Of a stretch of 20,886 nt of DNA, positions 8,582-15,901 are shown in pieces. This DNA is from Rhodoferax sp. (GTDB taxonomy: Bacteria; Pseudomonadota; Gammaproteobacteria; Burkholderiales; Burkholderiaceae_C). The notes below the pieces were generated by a model that searched no databases, was not told the origin of the DNA, and saw nothing but the letters and a program-made list of their open reading frames with translations. Numbering within the stretch: the first letter of the stretch is position 1; every line of letters starts with the position of its first letter. The position numbers and the translations under genes are program-made. The stretch is from contig JAKFXU010000405.1 of NCBI GenBank assembly GCA_021731215.1, forward strand, positions 1 through 20,886, in the 5' to 3' direction.

Positions 8582-8650
8582 GCTCATGCAAAACGTTCAT
8601 AAGCTGATTTGCACTGAGTTTTTAAAGCTCATATTGTATGCAGCAGGATT
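8582..8650. repeat. Direct repeat, copy B
   Basis: Same orientation as 8294-8363, starting GCTCATGCAAAACGTTCATA and ending ATTGTATGCAGCAGGATT. The batD remnant on the minus strand runs into this copy: its last 18 or so codons and its stop at 8597 lie in the repeat, so the visible C-terminus of that protein comes from repeat DNA. Confidence 0.75.
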
Positions 8651-9241
8651 TAAGTTGCCGTTCGCCACGGCTGCGACGCCAGCTTTGACCGCGCGCACGG
8701 CGGCGCGCAGTGTGGCGACATCGCAGTGGCCAGCGTTGCGGCCATAGAGGCAGCGATCCAGGCTGGCCAGTGCGCGGCGCGCGGCCGGGTCTGGCAGGCG
8801 TTGCGCTAGCGCTTCCAGGGTCGAGGGCGCTGCCTGCGGCCAGACCATCGCCGTCCATTGCAGCAAGGCGTCGCGCAGCGCGCTGGCGTCGCCGCCGCGG
8901 CAGGCGCGCCGCAGGCGCCAGGCGGCGCGTACCCGCGGGCGGCGGAGATGGGCCAGTGTCAGCCCGGTACCGAGCAGTGCCCCGCAGGCCAGCAACAGCC
9001 ACGATTTTGTCGTGGTGACCAGGGTCGCCAATAGCTGTGCTGGAGTCGCCGCAGCAGCGCCGGCCGCAAGCGCAGCCGGTTCAGTCGCGGCCGAGGCCGC
9101 AGCCTGGGTCATAGCTTCGCTCGCGGCCGGCGCGGCATCGGCTGGCGCAACGTTCAAGCTGCGCGCCGGCAGCGTGGCGCGAGCGGGTGCGTCGGCGCTC
9201 AGGTTCCACCAGTGCTGCGTCAATTCGGGCACCTGGATGCC
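8597..9241 (-). pseudogene. batD: batD remnant: C-terminal part only
   Basis: The minus-strand frame reads GIQVPELTQHWWNLSAD...ATLPARSLNVAPA, a pattern typical of the last beta-sandwich region of BatD (aerotolerance/oxygen-tolerance family). A membrane segment follows (SWLLLACGALLGTGLTLAHL), then a cytoplasmic helical tail with ALRDALLQWTAMVWPQA and LASLDRCLYG, which is also BatD-like. About 210 residues remain where the family usually has 450-600, so the signal peptide and most of the periplasmic part are gone. The only start is a GTG (9232) inside a conserved region with no binding site. The 3' end runs into direct-repeat copy B. I infer a non-functional remnant; the BatD assignment is from motif memory. 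Confidence 0.65.
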
Positions 9242-9981
9242 GCCAGCGCCGCACTGTCGGTGGCGCGCTGGTAACTGCCGCCGCTCTGCTCGGCGATCTG
9301 TTGCAGCGTGGCTTCATCAAGATCGGCAACTGAGGTGCGGGCGTCCGTGCCGGCCACGGGCGCGGCGCCGATGCCGACCGCATGAATGCGCACGCCGGCG
9401 CGTTGGGCCAGCCAGGCGGCGCGAAGCGGCGCCAGCGTGCCGGTGCTGTTGGCGCCATCGGTCAGCAGCAGCAAGTCGCGGCTGTGCCGGTCCAGCGCTT
9501 GCAAGCACTTGGTGGCCAGGCCGATGGCGCCGCCATTCCAGGCCATCGCCACGGCAACCGGCGCTTCGAAACGCGCAAGGTTGGCGGCCAGGTCCCAGAC
9601 CAGCAGATGACCCTCTTTGCTCTTCGAATCGCCTTCGGCCGGCGGATTCGGGTCAAACACCAGCACGGCGTTGCGCCCGGGGTCGACCACAAAGATGCGC
9701 CCGCTGTTGCTCACGGTGCCGTGCTGCGGACGTTGCAGCAAGAGCGGCGTGTAGCTCTCGAACAGGCCGACCATCCAGTTGAACGCCGTCGTCAAGGTGC
9801 TTTGTGTCTTATCGCTCCGCACAAAATTGGGTTCACCAATCAATTCACCCAGGTAGCGATAGCGCGGCGTATCGGGGGCAGATGGCCAGACTACATCGGC
9901 GCGCGCGCCCTCGGGGCGTAAATCGAAGTTCAATTGGCCGCGGATGGTGTCGGTGCTGGCGCAGCCAGCGAGCAGCAGCAT
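9220..9981 (-). pseudogene. Chimeric ORF: NHL-type lipoprotein start fused to vWA (BatA/B) fragment
   Basis: Residues 1 to about 145 look like an NHL beta-propeller lipoprotein: lipobox LLAGC, then PRYRYLGELIGEPNF, LLLQRPQHGTVSNSGRIFVVD and GRNAVLVFD. From about residue 148 the frame becomes a von Willebrand A domain of the Bat type: GGAIGLATKCLQAL, SRDLLLLTDGANSTG, GVRIHAVGIGA, VADLDEATLQQIAEQSGGSY. The N-terminal part of that domain, including the DxSxS metal site, is absent, and so are most propeller blades. The ORF stops five residues after another break (ALAA|SRCPN) where the batD remnant begins. The hydrophobic signal region extends upstream (AWSATVLLMLLLAGC), but the frame has no ATG or GTG there before a stop at 10024-10026. 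Fusion by two deletions is the simplest reading. Confidence 0.6.
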
Positions 9982-10042
9982 CAACAGTACGGTGGCGCTC
10001 CAGGCGCAGGCGCAGCAATCCAGTTATGGCGTTACTTCAGCC

Positions 10043-10351
10043 CTACTCAAGGTCGTGCAAGGTGGTGAGGTTGATCAGGGCCGACAGCACTTCGCGTTTG
10101 AAGCCGATCCTGGCCTTGCCGACGCCGTCGCCACCGCTGAGAATCAATTGCTGGATGTATTCAACGCAGTCGCGGTGACCCCAGAAAACGTCGATCGCCT
10201 TGGCGATGCGCTCATGGTGGGCCCGGATGATCGCCATCTCATGGTCGATGCGCGCCTGCCGGGGCAGTTCTGCCAGCAACATGGGGCGGGTCGGCAGCTC
10301 TGCAGAATCATGGTGGATATCCGGGAAGCCAACGAATTTTTTGTCGGGCAT
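10043..10351 (-). CDS. Small protein of unknown function
   Basis: 102 residues from the ATG giving MPDKKFVGFPDIHHDSAEL. It has no signal peptide or membrane segment, is rich in charged residues and probably mostly helical (LLAELPRQARIDHEMAIIRAHHERIAKAIDVFWGHRDCVEYIQQLIL). The tail GGDGVGKARIGFKREVLSALINLTTLH looks protein-like and well ordered. I do not recognise the family. An upstream ATG at 10399 is in frame, but neither start has a good binding site. It lies 60 bases upstream of the chimeric lipoprotein ORF on the same strand and is divergent from fadH. The absence of frame damage suggests a real gene. Confidence 0.6.
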   Translation of the reverse strand: MPDKKFVGFPDIHHDSAELPTRPMLLAELPRQARIDHEMAIIRAHHERIAKAIDVFWGHRDCVEYIQQLILSGGDGVGKARIGFKREVLSALINLTTLHDLE

Positions 10352-10523
10352 GGCGGGTGTTCGGGGTTTGGTGCGGGGGCAGTATGGCGCGTCGGCCATC
10401 AATATGCAAGATCATAAGTCAGGAAAAGAGCAGGCCAGCTTGCGCCGCCTCCATGCGCGCTGGAGTGGGCTTGTCATAAACTGCTGCAACTGCTTGCATG
10501 GTTGCACCACCAAACTGATTATT

Positions 10524-10536
10524 GGAGGACTCTTTG
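10524..10536 (+). promoter_or_regulatory. Orphan ribosome binding site and TTG start at the fadH truncation point
   Basis: GGAGG (10524-10528) stands five bases before TTG (10534-10536), which would start MTTSAPGAASV and then hit TGA at 10567. That frame is +1 to fadH. It looks like the start of another gene left at the edge of a deletion. Further upstream, 10403-10523 contains nothing else I can name. Confidence 0.45.
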
Positions 10537-10541
10537 ACGAC

Positions 10542-12458
10542 GAGCGCGCCCGGTGCGGCGTCGGTCTGATCGTGACCGGTGGCATCGCACCCAATGACCG
10601 GGGCCGTCCGATGCCCGGTGGCGCGCGCATGACGACCGAGGCCGAAGCCGACAAGCACCAGCCGGTGGTGGCTGCGGTGCACCAGGCCGGCGGCAAGATC
10701 GCGATGCAAATCCTGCACTTTGGGCGCTACGCCTACCACCCGGAGTTGGTGGCGCCGAGCGCGCTGCAGGCGCCGATCAACCCGTTTCGCCCCCATCCCC
10801 TGAGCAGCGCAGAGGTCGGCCAAACCATTGTCGACTTCGTGCGTTGCGCTGCGCTGGCCCAATACGCGGGTTACGACGGCGTCGAAATCATGGGCTCGGA
10901 AGGCTATTTGCTCAACGAGTTCATCGCCGCGCGCACCAACCAGCGCGACGATGAATGGGGCGGCAGTTATGAGAACCGCATTCGCTTCCCGCTGGAGATC
11001 GTGCGCCGCACGCGCTCGCGCGTGGGCCCCAACTTCATCATCATCTTTCGCCTGTCGATGCTGGACCTGGTCGAAGGCGGCTCTACGCTGGAAGAAGTGG
11101 TGCAGCTCGCCCAGGCGCTGGAAGCCGCCGGCGTGACGATTCTCAACACCGGCATTGGCTGGCACGAGGCGCGCATTCCGACCATTGCCACCAAGGTGCC
11201 GCGCGCGGCCTGGGCCTGGGTCACGCAAAGGCTCAAGGGCCAGGTCGGCATCCCCCTGGTGGCGACCAATCGCATCAACACGCCCGAAGTGGCCGAACAA
11301 CTGCTGCGGGAGGGCTTTTGCGACATGGTGTCGATGGCGCGCCCGTTGCTGGCCGATCCGCTGTTTGTGCAGAAAGCAGCACTTGGCAAAGCCGACGAAA
11401 TCAACACCTGCATCGGCTGCAACCAGGCCTGTCTGGACCATACCTTTGCCGGCAAGATTACCTCCTGCCTGGTCAACCCACGTGCCTGCCACGAGACTTT
11501 GCTCAATATCACCCCGGCCAAGGTGCGGGGCCGCATTGCCGTGGTCGGCGCCGGCCCGGCCGGTCTGGCCTTTGCCACCACTGCCGCCCAGCGTGGCTTT
11601 GAGGTGACGCTGTTCGACGCCGCCAGCGAGATTGGCGGGCAATTCAACATCGCCAAGCAGGTGCCGGGCAAGGAAGAGTTTGGCGAGACCCTGCGCTTCT
11701 TTGGCCGCCAGATCGAGCTGACCGGCGTCAAACTCAAACTTAATCAGCGCGTCAGCGCCCAGGAGTTGGCCGCTGACGGCTTCCGGCAGGTCGTTTTGGC
11801 CACCGGCGTGAGCCCGCGCACGCCGGAAATCGAAGGCATTGAGCACCCCAAGGTGGTGGGCTACCTCGACGTGCTGCGCGACAAGTGCGCGGTGGGCAGG
11901 ACGGTGGCGCTGATCGGCGCCGGCGGCATTGGCTTCGACGTGGCCGAGTACCTGCTGCACCAGGGCGCCAGCCCCAGCCTGGAGCCGGCCAAGTTCTTCG
12001 CCGAATGGGGCGTGGACACCCGTTATGCCGAGCGCGGTGGCCTCAAAGCCGCGCAGATCGAGCACAGCCCGCGCAAGCTGTTCCTGCTGCAGCGCAAGGC
12101 CAGCAAAGTCGGTGACAGTCTGGGCAAGACCACCGGCTGGATTCACCGCACCTCGCTCAAGAACCGCAAGGTCGAAATGCTGTCGGGCGTGGCCTACCGC
12201 AAGGTCGACGACGCCGGCCTGCACATCACGCTGGGCGAGCGCGAGATGACCATCCCGGCCGACGCCGTGGTGCTGTGCGCGGGCCAGGAGCCGCAGCGCG
12301 AATTGCAGGCCGAACTGGTGGCCGCCGGCTGCACCGTGCACCTGATTGGCGGCGCCGACCAGGCCGCCGAGCTCGATGCCAAACGCGCCATCAAGCAGGG
12401 CACCGAACTGGCGCTTTCCCTCGACAGCGTCAGCAGCGAGGCCGCCAAAACCGCATGA
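10542..12458 (+). pseudogene. fadH: 5'-truncated 2,4-dienoyl-CoA reductase
   Basis: From ERARCGVGLIVTGGIAP onward the frame follows E. coli FadH closely to the end: FMN-barrel motifs GYDGVEIMGSEGYLLNEF, TNQRDDEWGGSYENR and NTGIGWHEARIPTIAT; iron-sulfur cysteines in TCIGCNQACLD and SCLVNPRACHE; FAD site VVGAGPAGLAFA; NADPH region ALIGAGGIGFDVAEYL; C-terminus VHLIGGADQAAELDAKRAI. FadH reduces 2,4-dienoyl-CoA with NADPH during oxidation of unsaturated fatty acids. About 45 residues are missing at the N-terminus, including the first barrel strand and the FMN-side MGSMHTG segment, and none of the three upstream frames contains them. The first in-frame starts are a GTG at 10572 inside the conserved motif and an ATG at 10611. 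The rest is undamaged, so the loss looks recent; a start far upstream would yield an abnormal leader. Confidence 0.68.
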
Positions 12459-12484
12459 CCACCCGACCATTCGAGAACCCCAGC

Positions 12485-13297
12485 ATGAACTTTGAAACCC
12501 TCAGCGTCACGCTTCAAGACCACATTGCCACCGTGCGCCTGAACCGCCCGGAAAAGGCCAATGCCATGAACGCCCCCATGTGGCAGGAAATCCGCCAGGC
12601 CTTCCGGTGGGTGGACGAAACGCCCGAGGCGCGGGTGGCGATTCTGGAGGGCGAAGGCAAGCTGTTCACCGCCGGCATCGACCTGCAGATGATGCTGGCG
12701 CTGGGCCCGCAAATCCAGCACGATTGCGACGGCCGCACGCGTGAGGCGCTGCGCCGCGTGATTCTGGATTTGCAGGACACCCTGACCAGCCTGGAGCGCT
12801 GCCGCAAACCGGTGCTGGCCGCCATCCATGGCGCCTACGTCGGCGGTGGCATCGACCTGATCACCTGCGCCGACATGCGTTACTGCTCGCTTGATGCCAG
12901 CTTCACGGTCAAGGAAATCGACATCGGCATGACCGCCGACGTGGGCACGCTGCAACGCCTGCCCCGGCTGATTGGCGAAGGCATGGCGCGCGAGCTGGCC
13001 TATACCGGGCGCCAGGTCAGCGCCGAGGAAGCGCGCGAAATGCACCTGGTCAACCGCGTGTTCGAATCGCGTGAAGCGCTGCGCGCCGGGGTGCGCGAGA
13101 TCGCCGCCACCATCGCGGCCAAGTCGCCGCTGTCGATTCGCGGCAGCAAGGAGATGATCACCTATGCGCGCGACCACACGGTGGCCGACGGCCTGAACTA
13201 CATCGCCACCTGGAACGCCGCCATGCTGATGTCCAAGGACCTGAGCGAGGCGATGATGGCGAACATGGGGAAACGGGCGGCGGTGTTCAAGGACTGA
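12485..13297 (+). CDS. Delta3,5-delta2,4-dienoyl-CoA isomerase (crotonase family)
   Basis: 270 residues, full crotonase length. It resembles the ECH1-type isomerase more than plain enoyl-CoA hydratases: GGGIDLITCADMRYCSLDASF, VKEIDIGMTADVGTLQRLP, then ARDHTVADGLNYIATWNAAML near the end. The three acidic residues that mammalian ECH1 uses (rat D176, E196, D204) align with D124, E144 and D152 here. The enzyme moves the double bonds of 3,5-dienoyl-CoA to give 2,4-dienoyl-CoA, which is the FadH substrate, so the two genes form a pathway pair. A second start at 12455 overlaps the fadH stop as ATGA and would add ten residues; I prefer 12485 because family members begin at this point. Confidence 0.85.
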   Translation: MNFETLSVTLQDHIATVRLNRPEKANAMNAPMWQEIRQAFRWVDETPEARVAILEGEGKLFTAGIDLQMMLALGPQIQHDCDGRTREALRRVILDLQDTLTSLERCRKPVLAAIHGAYVGGGIDLITCADMRYCSLDASFTVKEIDIGMTADVGTLQRLPRLIGEGMARELAYTGRQVSAEEAREMHLVNRVFESREALRAGVREIAATIAAKSPLSIRGSKEMITYARDHTVADGLNYIATWNAAMLMSKDLSEAMMANMGKRAAVFKD

Positions 13298-13360
13298 TGC
13301 CGGGCGGCAAGCGCCTCAGCCCGGCGCCACCGGGCGATGCCAGGTCGCTCCACGTCAGTT

Positions 13361-13448
13361 GTAGGGTGGGCAAAGCGCAGCGTGCCCACGGACTGGTTGG
13401 TTGGAACGGATTGAAGTTGGTGGGCACGCTGCGCTTTGCCCACCCTAC
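13361..13448. repeat. Long palindromic repeat, copy 2
   Basis: Same 88-base element as 8488-8575, in the same orientation, with a perfect 29-base inverted repeat and a 30-base loop differing at one base (GGTTGGTTGG instead of GGTTTGTTGG). It starts 63 bases after the isomerase stop, between convergent genes, where its hairpin could end transcripts from either side. Confidence 0.92.
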
Positions 13449-13450
13449 GG

Positions 13451-13572
13451 CTAGATTCCTCAATCGGACGCGTAACGGTTTCACCCAAAAGGTGAACTGT
13501 CTCGAAGCCCCAAAAGTCAACGTTCATAAGAATTTGTTGGGATGAAAACAAGCGGTCAACCGAGGAATCTAG
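13451..13572. repeat. Short inverted-repeat element with CTAG ends
   Basis: CTAGATTCCTC at 13451-13461 is the exact inverse of GAGGAATCTAG at 13562-13572, enclosing 100 bases without a credible gene. The outer CTAG on the right is shared with the next element. It could be a degenerate miniature transposable element or a palindromic target; the arms are short, so confidence is limited. Confidence 0.4.
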
Positions 13573-13779
13573 GAGCCTGTCGGGCTTTGGTCGTCGAGAG
13601 CGTTCTCGAAGAGCGGCGAAGCCAAAATTGGCCCCAGCGAGGACAGTTTTTACCGGATTTGCAGGCCCATAGCCCCGCTATGGGTCAAAAAGACGGTGTT
13701 CTCGAAGAGCGGCGGAGCCAAAAATGGACCGCTGCGGTCAATTTGCAGCCGACGATTCCAAAGTCCGACAGGCTCCTAG
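13569..13779. mobile_element. MITE-like element, 211 bases
   Basis: The ends are a 22-base inverted repeat with one mismatch (CTAGGAGCCTGTCGGGCTTT and its inverse at 13758-13779), and the similarity continues inward to about 30 bases with a small gap. CTAG stands at both outer edges and may be the duplicated target. Inside are two direct repeats (13602-13635 and 13698-13731, GTTCTCGAAGAGCGGCG...GCCAAAA) and a central hairpin CCCATAGC-CCC-GCTATGGG (13666-13684). No transposase is encoded. The element ends two bases before the tctE stop codon, read from the other strand. Confidence 0.75.
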
Positions 13780-13781
13780 GA

Positions 13782-15197
13782 TCAGGCTTTATCTTGCGCC
13801 AGCGGCAGGCGCGCCGTGGTGTCCAGGCCCGTGATGCAGCCGTGCGCGCTGCGGTTGTCCAGGCTGATGCCCCCGCCCAGCGCCTGCACGATCTCCAGGC
13901 AGATTGCCAGCCCCAGGCCCGCGCCGGACTGCGTTTCGCCGGCCGAGAAGGGCTGGAACAGGCGCGCGCGCAGTTCGGCTGAAATGCCGGGGCCGCTGTC
14001 GCTGATCACCAGGGCGGCCACGCGCGCATCGCAGACCAGGTGCACGTTCAAGCTGGCGTTGACCGGCGTGTGCTTGATCGCGTTGTGCAGCAGGTTGCGC
14101 GAGAGTTCGCGCAGCATCCAGTCGTGGGTGCGCACCCAGGCCGGTTGCGTTGCAATTTCGAAATCGAGGTCCTTGGCTGCGATCAGGGGTGACAAGTCGA
14201 GCGCCACTTCGCGCAGCACCTGGGCCCAGTCCAGCGTGCCGGGGGCGCTCTGGTGGCTCAGTTGCGCCACCTTGGCCAGCGACAGCATCTGGTTGGCCAG
14301 CAGCGTGGCGCGCTCGACTGTGTCGTTGATTTCTTCGAGTGCTTGCTGCGGCGCCAGGTCGCCGCGCAGCGCCGACTGCACCTGCACCTTCAGCACCGCC
14401 AGCGGCGTGCGCAGTTGGTGCGCGGCGTCGCGCACAAAGCGCTTCTGATGTTCCAGCAAATGCTGCAGGCGGCTCATCAGGTGGTTGGTGGCGTCGATCA
14501 GCGGAATCAGTTCGCGCGGCGCGCCCGGCGCCTGCAACGGCGTCAGGTCGTCGTCCGGGCGGGCCTGCAACTGGGCGCTCAGGCGGCGCACCGGGCGGGT
14601 GGCGCGCTGCACCACCACAATCACAATCAAGACGATCACCGACACCAGCGCGGCCTGGCGCCACAGGGTATCGACCAGAATCTGGCGCGCCAGCGTGCGC
14701 CGCAACTCCAGCGTTTCGGCCACCTGCACCACGGCCATGGCGCGCCCGCGCTCGGTGGCAATGGGCTGCAGCAGGACCGCCACCCGAACCGCGTCGCCGC
14801 GAAACGAGGCGTCATAGAAGTCAACCAAGGCGGCGTAGGGCCCGCGCTCGGGAATGGTTCCGGTCCACAGCGGCAGGTCGGCAAAGCCGTCGATCAGGGT
14901 GCCCGCGACGCTGGAGATGCGGTACACCATGCGGCTGCGGTTGTCGGCTTCAAACGCTTCCAGCGCCGCGTAGGGCACGGTGGCGCGCAGCTGCGCCGTG
15001 TCGCCTTCGCCGCTGGCATCGATGTGTTCGCCAATCGACTTGGCCGAGGCCAGCAGGGTGCGGTCGTAGGCGGTGTTGACGGCCGCCAGCGCCTGGCGGT
15101 ACAGGCTGATGGTGTCCACCAGGATGAACAGGCCGATCGGCAGCAAAATGCCCAACAATAAGTAGCGGCGCAGCGAGATCGCCCCTGCGCCTGTCAT
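13782..15197 (-). CDS. tctE: Sensor histidine kinase TctE
   Basis: 471 residues. Membrane segments at about 12-33 and 181-197 flank a periplasmic sensor domain of the TctE type (34-180). A linker follows, then the phosphoacceptor box FVRDAAHQLRTPL with H260, and an ATPase domain with N box N372 (NLLHNAIKHTP), G1 DSGPGIS (400-406) and G2 GAGLGLAI (425-432). All catalytic motifs are intact. It should autophosphorylate in response to external tricarboxylate or a related acid and pass phosphate to TctD. Its ATG overlaps the tctD stop as ATGA, so translation is coupled. The stop lies almost against a MITE-like element. Confidence 0.92.
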   Translation of the reverse strand: MTGAGAISLRRYLLLGILLPIGLFILVDTISLYRQALAAVNTAYDRTLLASAKSIGEHIDASGEGDTAQLRATVPYAALEAFEADNRSRMVYRISSVAGTLIDGFADLPLWTGTIPERGPYAALVDFYDASFRGDAVRVAVLLQPIATERGRAMAVVQVAETLELRRTLARQILVDTLWRQAALVSVIVLIVIVVVQRATRPVRRLSAQLQARPDDDLTPLQAPGAPRELIPLIDATNHLMSRLQHLLEHQKRFVRDAAHQLRTPLAVLKVQVQSALRGDLAPQQALEEINDTVERATLLANQMLSLAKVAQLSHQSAPGTLDWAQVLREVALDLSPLIAAKDLDFEIATQPAWVRTHDWMLRELSRNLLHNAIKHTPVNASLNVHLVCDARVAALVISDSGPGISAELRARLFQPFSAGETQSGAGLGLAICLEIVQALGGGISLDNRSAHGCITGLDTTARLPLAQDKA

Positions 15198-15871
15198 GCG
15201 GCCACCTTGAGCAGATAGCCCAGCCCGCGCAGCGTCATCAAGCTGGCGCCGGTGGGCAGCAGCTTTTTGCGCAGCCGGTAGACCACCACCTCGATCGCCT
15301 CGTACTGCACCTCGACCGCGCCGGGGAACACCAGTTCAAACAGGCGCTCCTTGCTGACGGCGTGGCCGGGCCGTGCCAGCAAGGGCTTGAGCAGGGCCAG
15401 CTCACGCGGCGTGAGCTCCAGCACCTGGCCCTGGTGGTAGATCGCGCCGCTGTCCCTGTCATAGCGCAGGGCGCCTGGCTTGGCCGGGCTGGCGGCGTCT
15501 GCACTGCTGTCCGGGCGCCGGCGCTGCAGCGCGCGCAGCCGGGCTTCCAGTTCGTCGAGGTCGAACGGTTTTGGCAGGTAGTCGTCGCCGCCGGCATTGA
15601 GCCCCAAAATCCGGTCGCCCACGGTGCCGCGTGCGGTCAGGATCAGCACCGGCGTGCTCAGGCCGCGCCCGCGCGCCTGGGCCAGGATCTGCAGGCCGTC
15701 CAGGCCGGGCAGGCTCAGGTCGAGCAAGACCACATCGGGCGCGCACTGCTGCCAGTGCGCCAGCGCGGCCAGGCCATCGGCACAGACCTCGACCGCCCAA
15801 CCCAGCCGGGTCAGGGCCCGCAGCAGCGTTTTGCGCAGCGCCGGGTCGTCTTCAATCAGCAGCAGTTTCAT
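15194..15871 (-). CDS. tctD: Response regulator TctD (OmpR type)
   Basis: 225 residues. The receiver domain has the acidic pocket IEDD, phosphoacceptor D51 (VVLLDLSLPG), T79 and K101 (LPKPFD). A winged-helix DNA-binding domain follows (LELTPRELALLKPLLARPGHAVSKERL, then EVVVYRLRKKL and LRGLGYLL). It is cotranscribed with tctE in the order D then E and presumably controls tctCBA, which starts about 1.4 kb away in the opposite direction. I chose the ATG at 15871 (MKLLLIEDD) as the family start; no Shine-Dalgarno is evident, and an upstream TTG would add nine residues. Confidence 0.93.
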   Translation of the reverse strand: MKLLLIEDDPALRKTLLRALTRLGWAVEVCADGLAALAHWQQCAPDVVLLDLSLPGLDGLQILAQARGRGLSTPVLILTARGTVGDRILGLNAGGDDYLPKPFDLDELEARLRALQRRRPDSSADAASPAKPGALRYDRDSGAIYHQGQVLELTPRELALLKPLLARPGHAVSKERLFELVFPGAVEVQYEAIEVVVYRLRKKLLPTGASLMTLRGLGYLLKVAA

Positions 15872-15901
15872 GGGCGGGAGATTGGCACGCGCTAACAATT
15901 T

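Noticed and set aside
8226..8747. Open frames on both strands through the repeat region, giving RVGKAQRAH-type peptides
   Set aside because: They are translations of the palindromic and direct repeats, appear in several frames, and recur at the second palindrome copy; no ribosome binding site.
10471..10487. TTGTCATAAACTG, reminiscent of half a Pho box
   Set aside because: Only the first half-site resembles the consensus; the second half does not match and the neighbouring genes have no phosphate role.
10419..12470. A 683-codon frame antisense to fadH and the isomerase start
   Set aside because: Long antisense frames are expected in high-GC DNA; composition is low-complexity A/G/H/Q-rich and matches no fold, while the plus strand encodes clear FadH.
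13519..13530. AACGTTCATAAG, identical to 12 bases of direct-repeat copy B
   Set aside because: The match does not extend on either side; too short to call a third copy.
13198..13551. Open frames of 77-117 codons over the isomerase end and palindrome copy 2
   Set aside because: Composed of antisense isomerase sequence plus palindrome; no family features.
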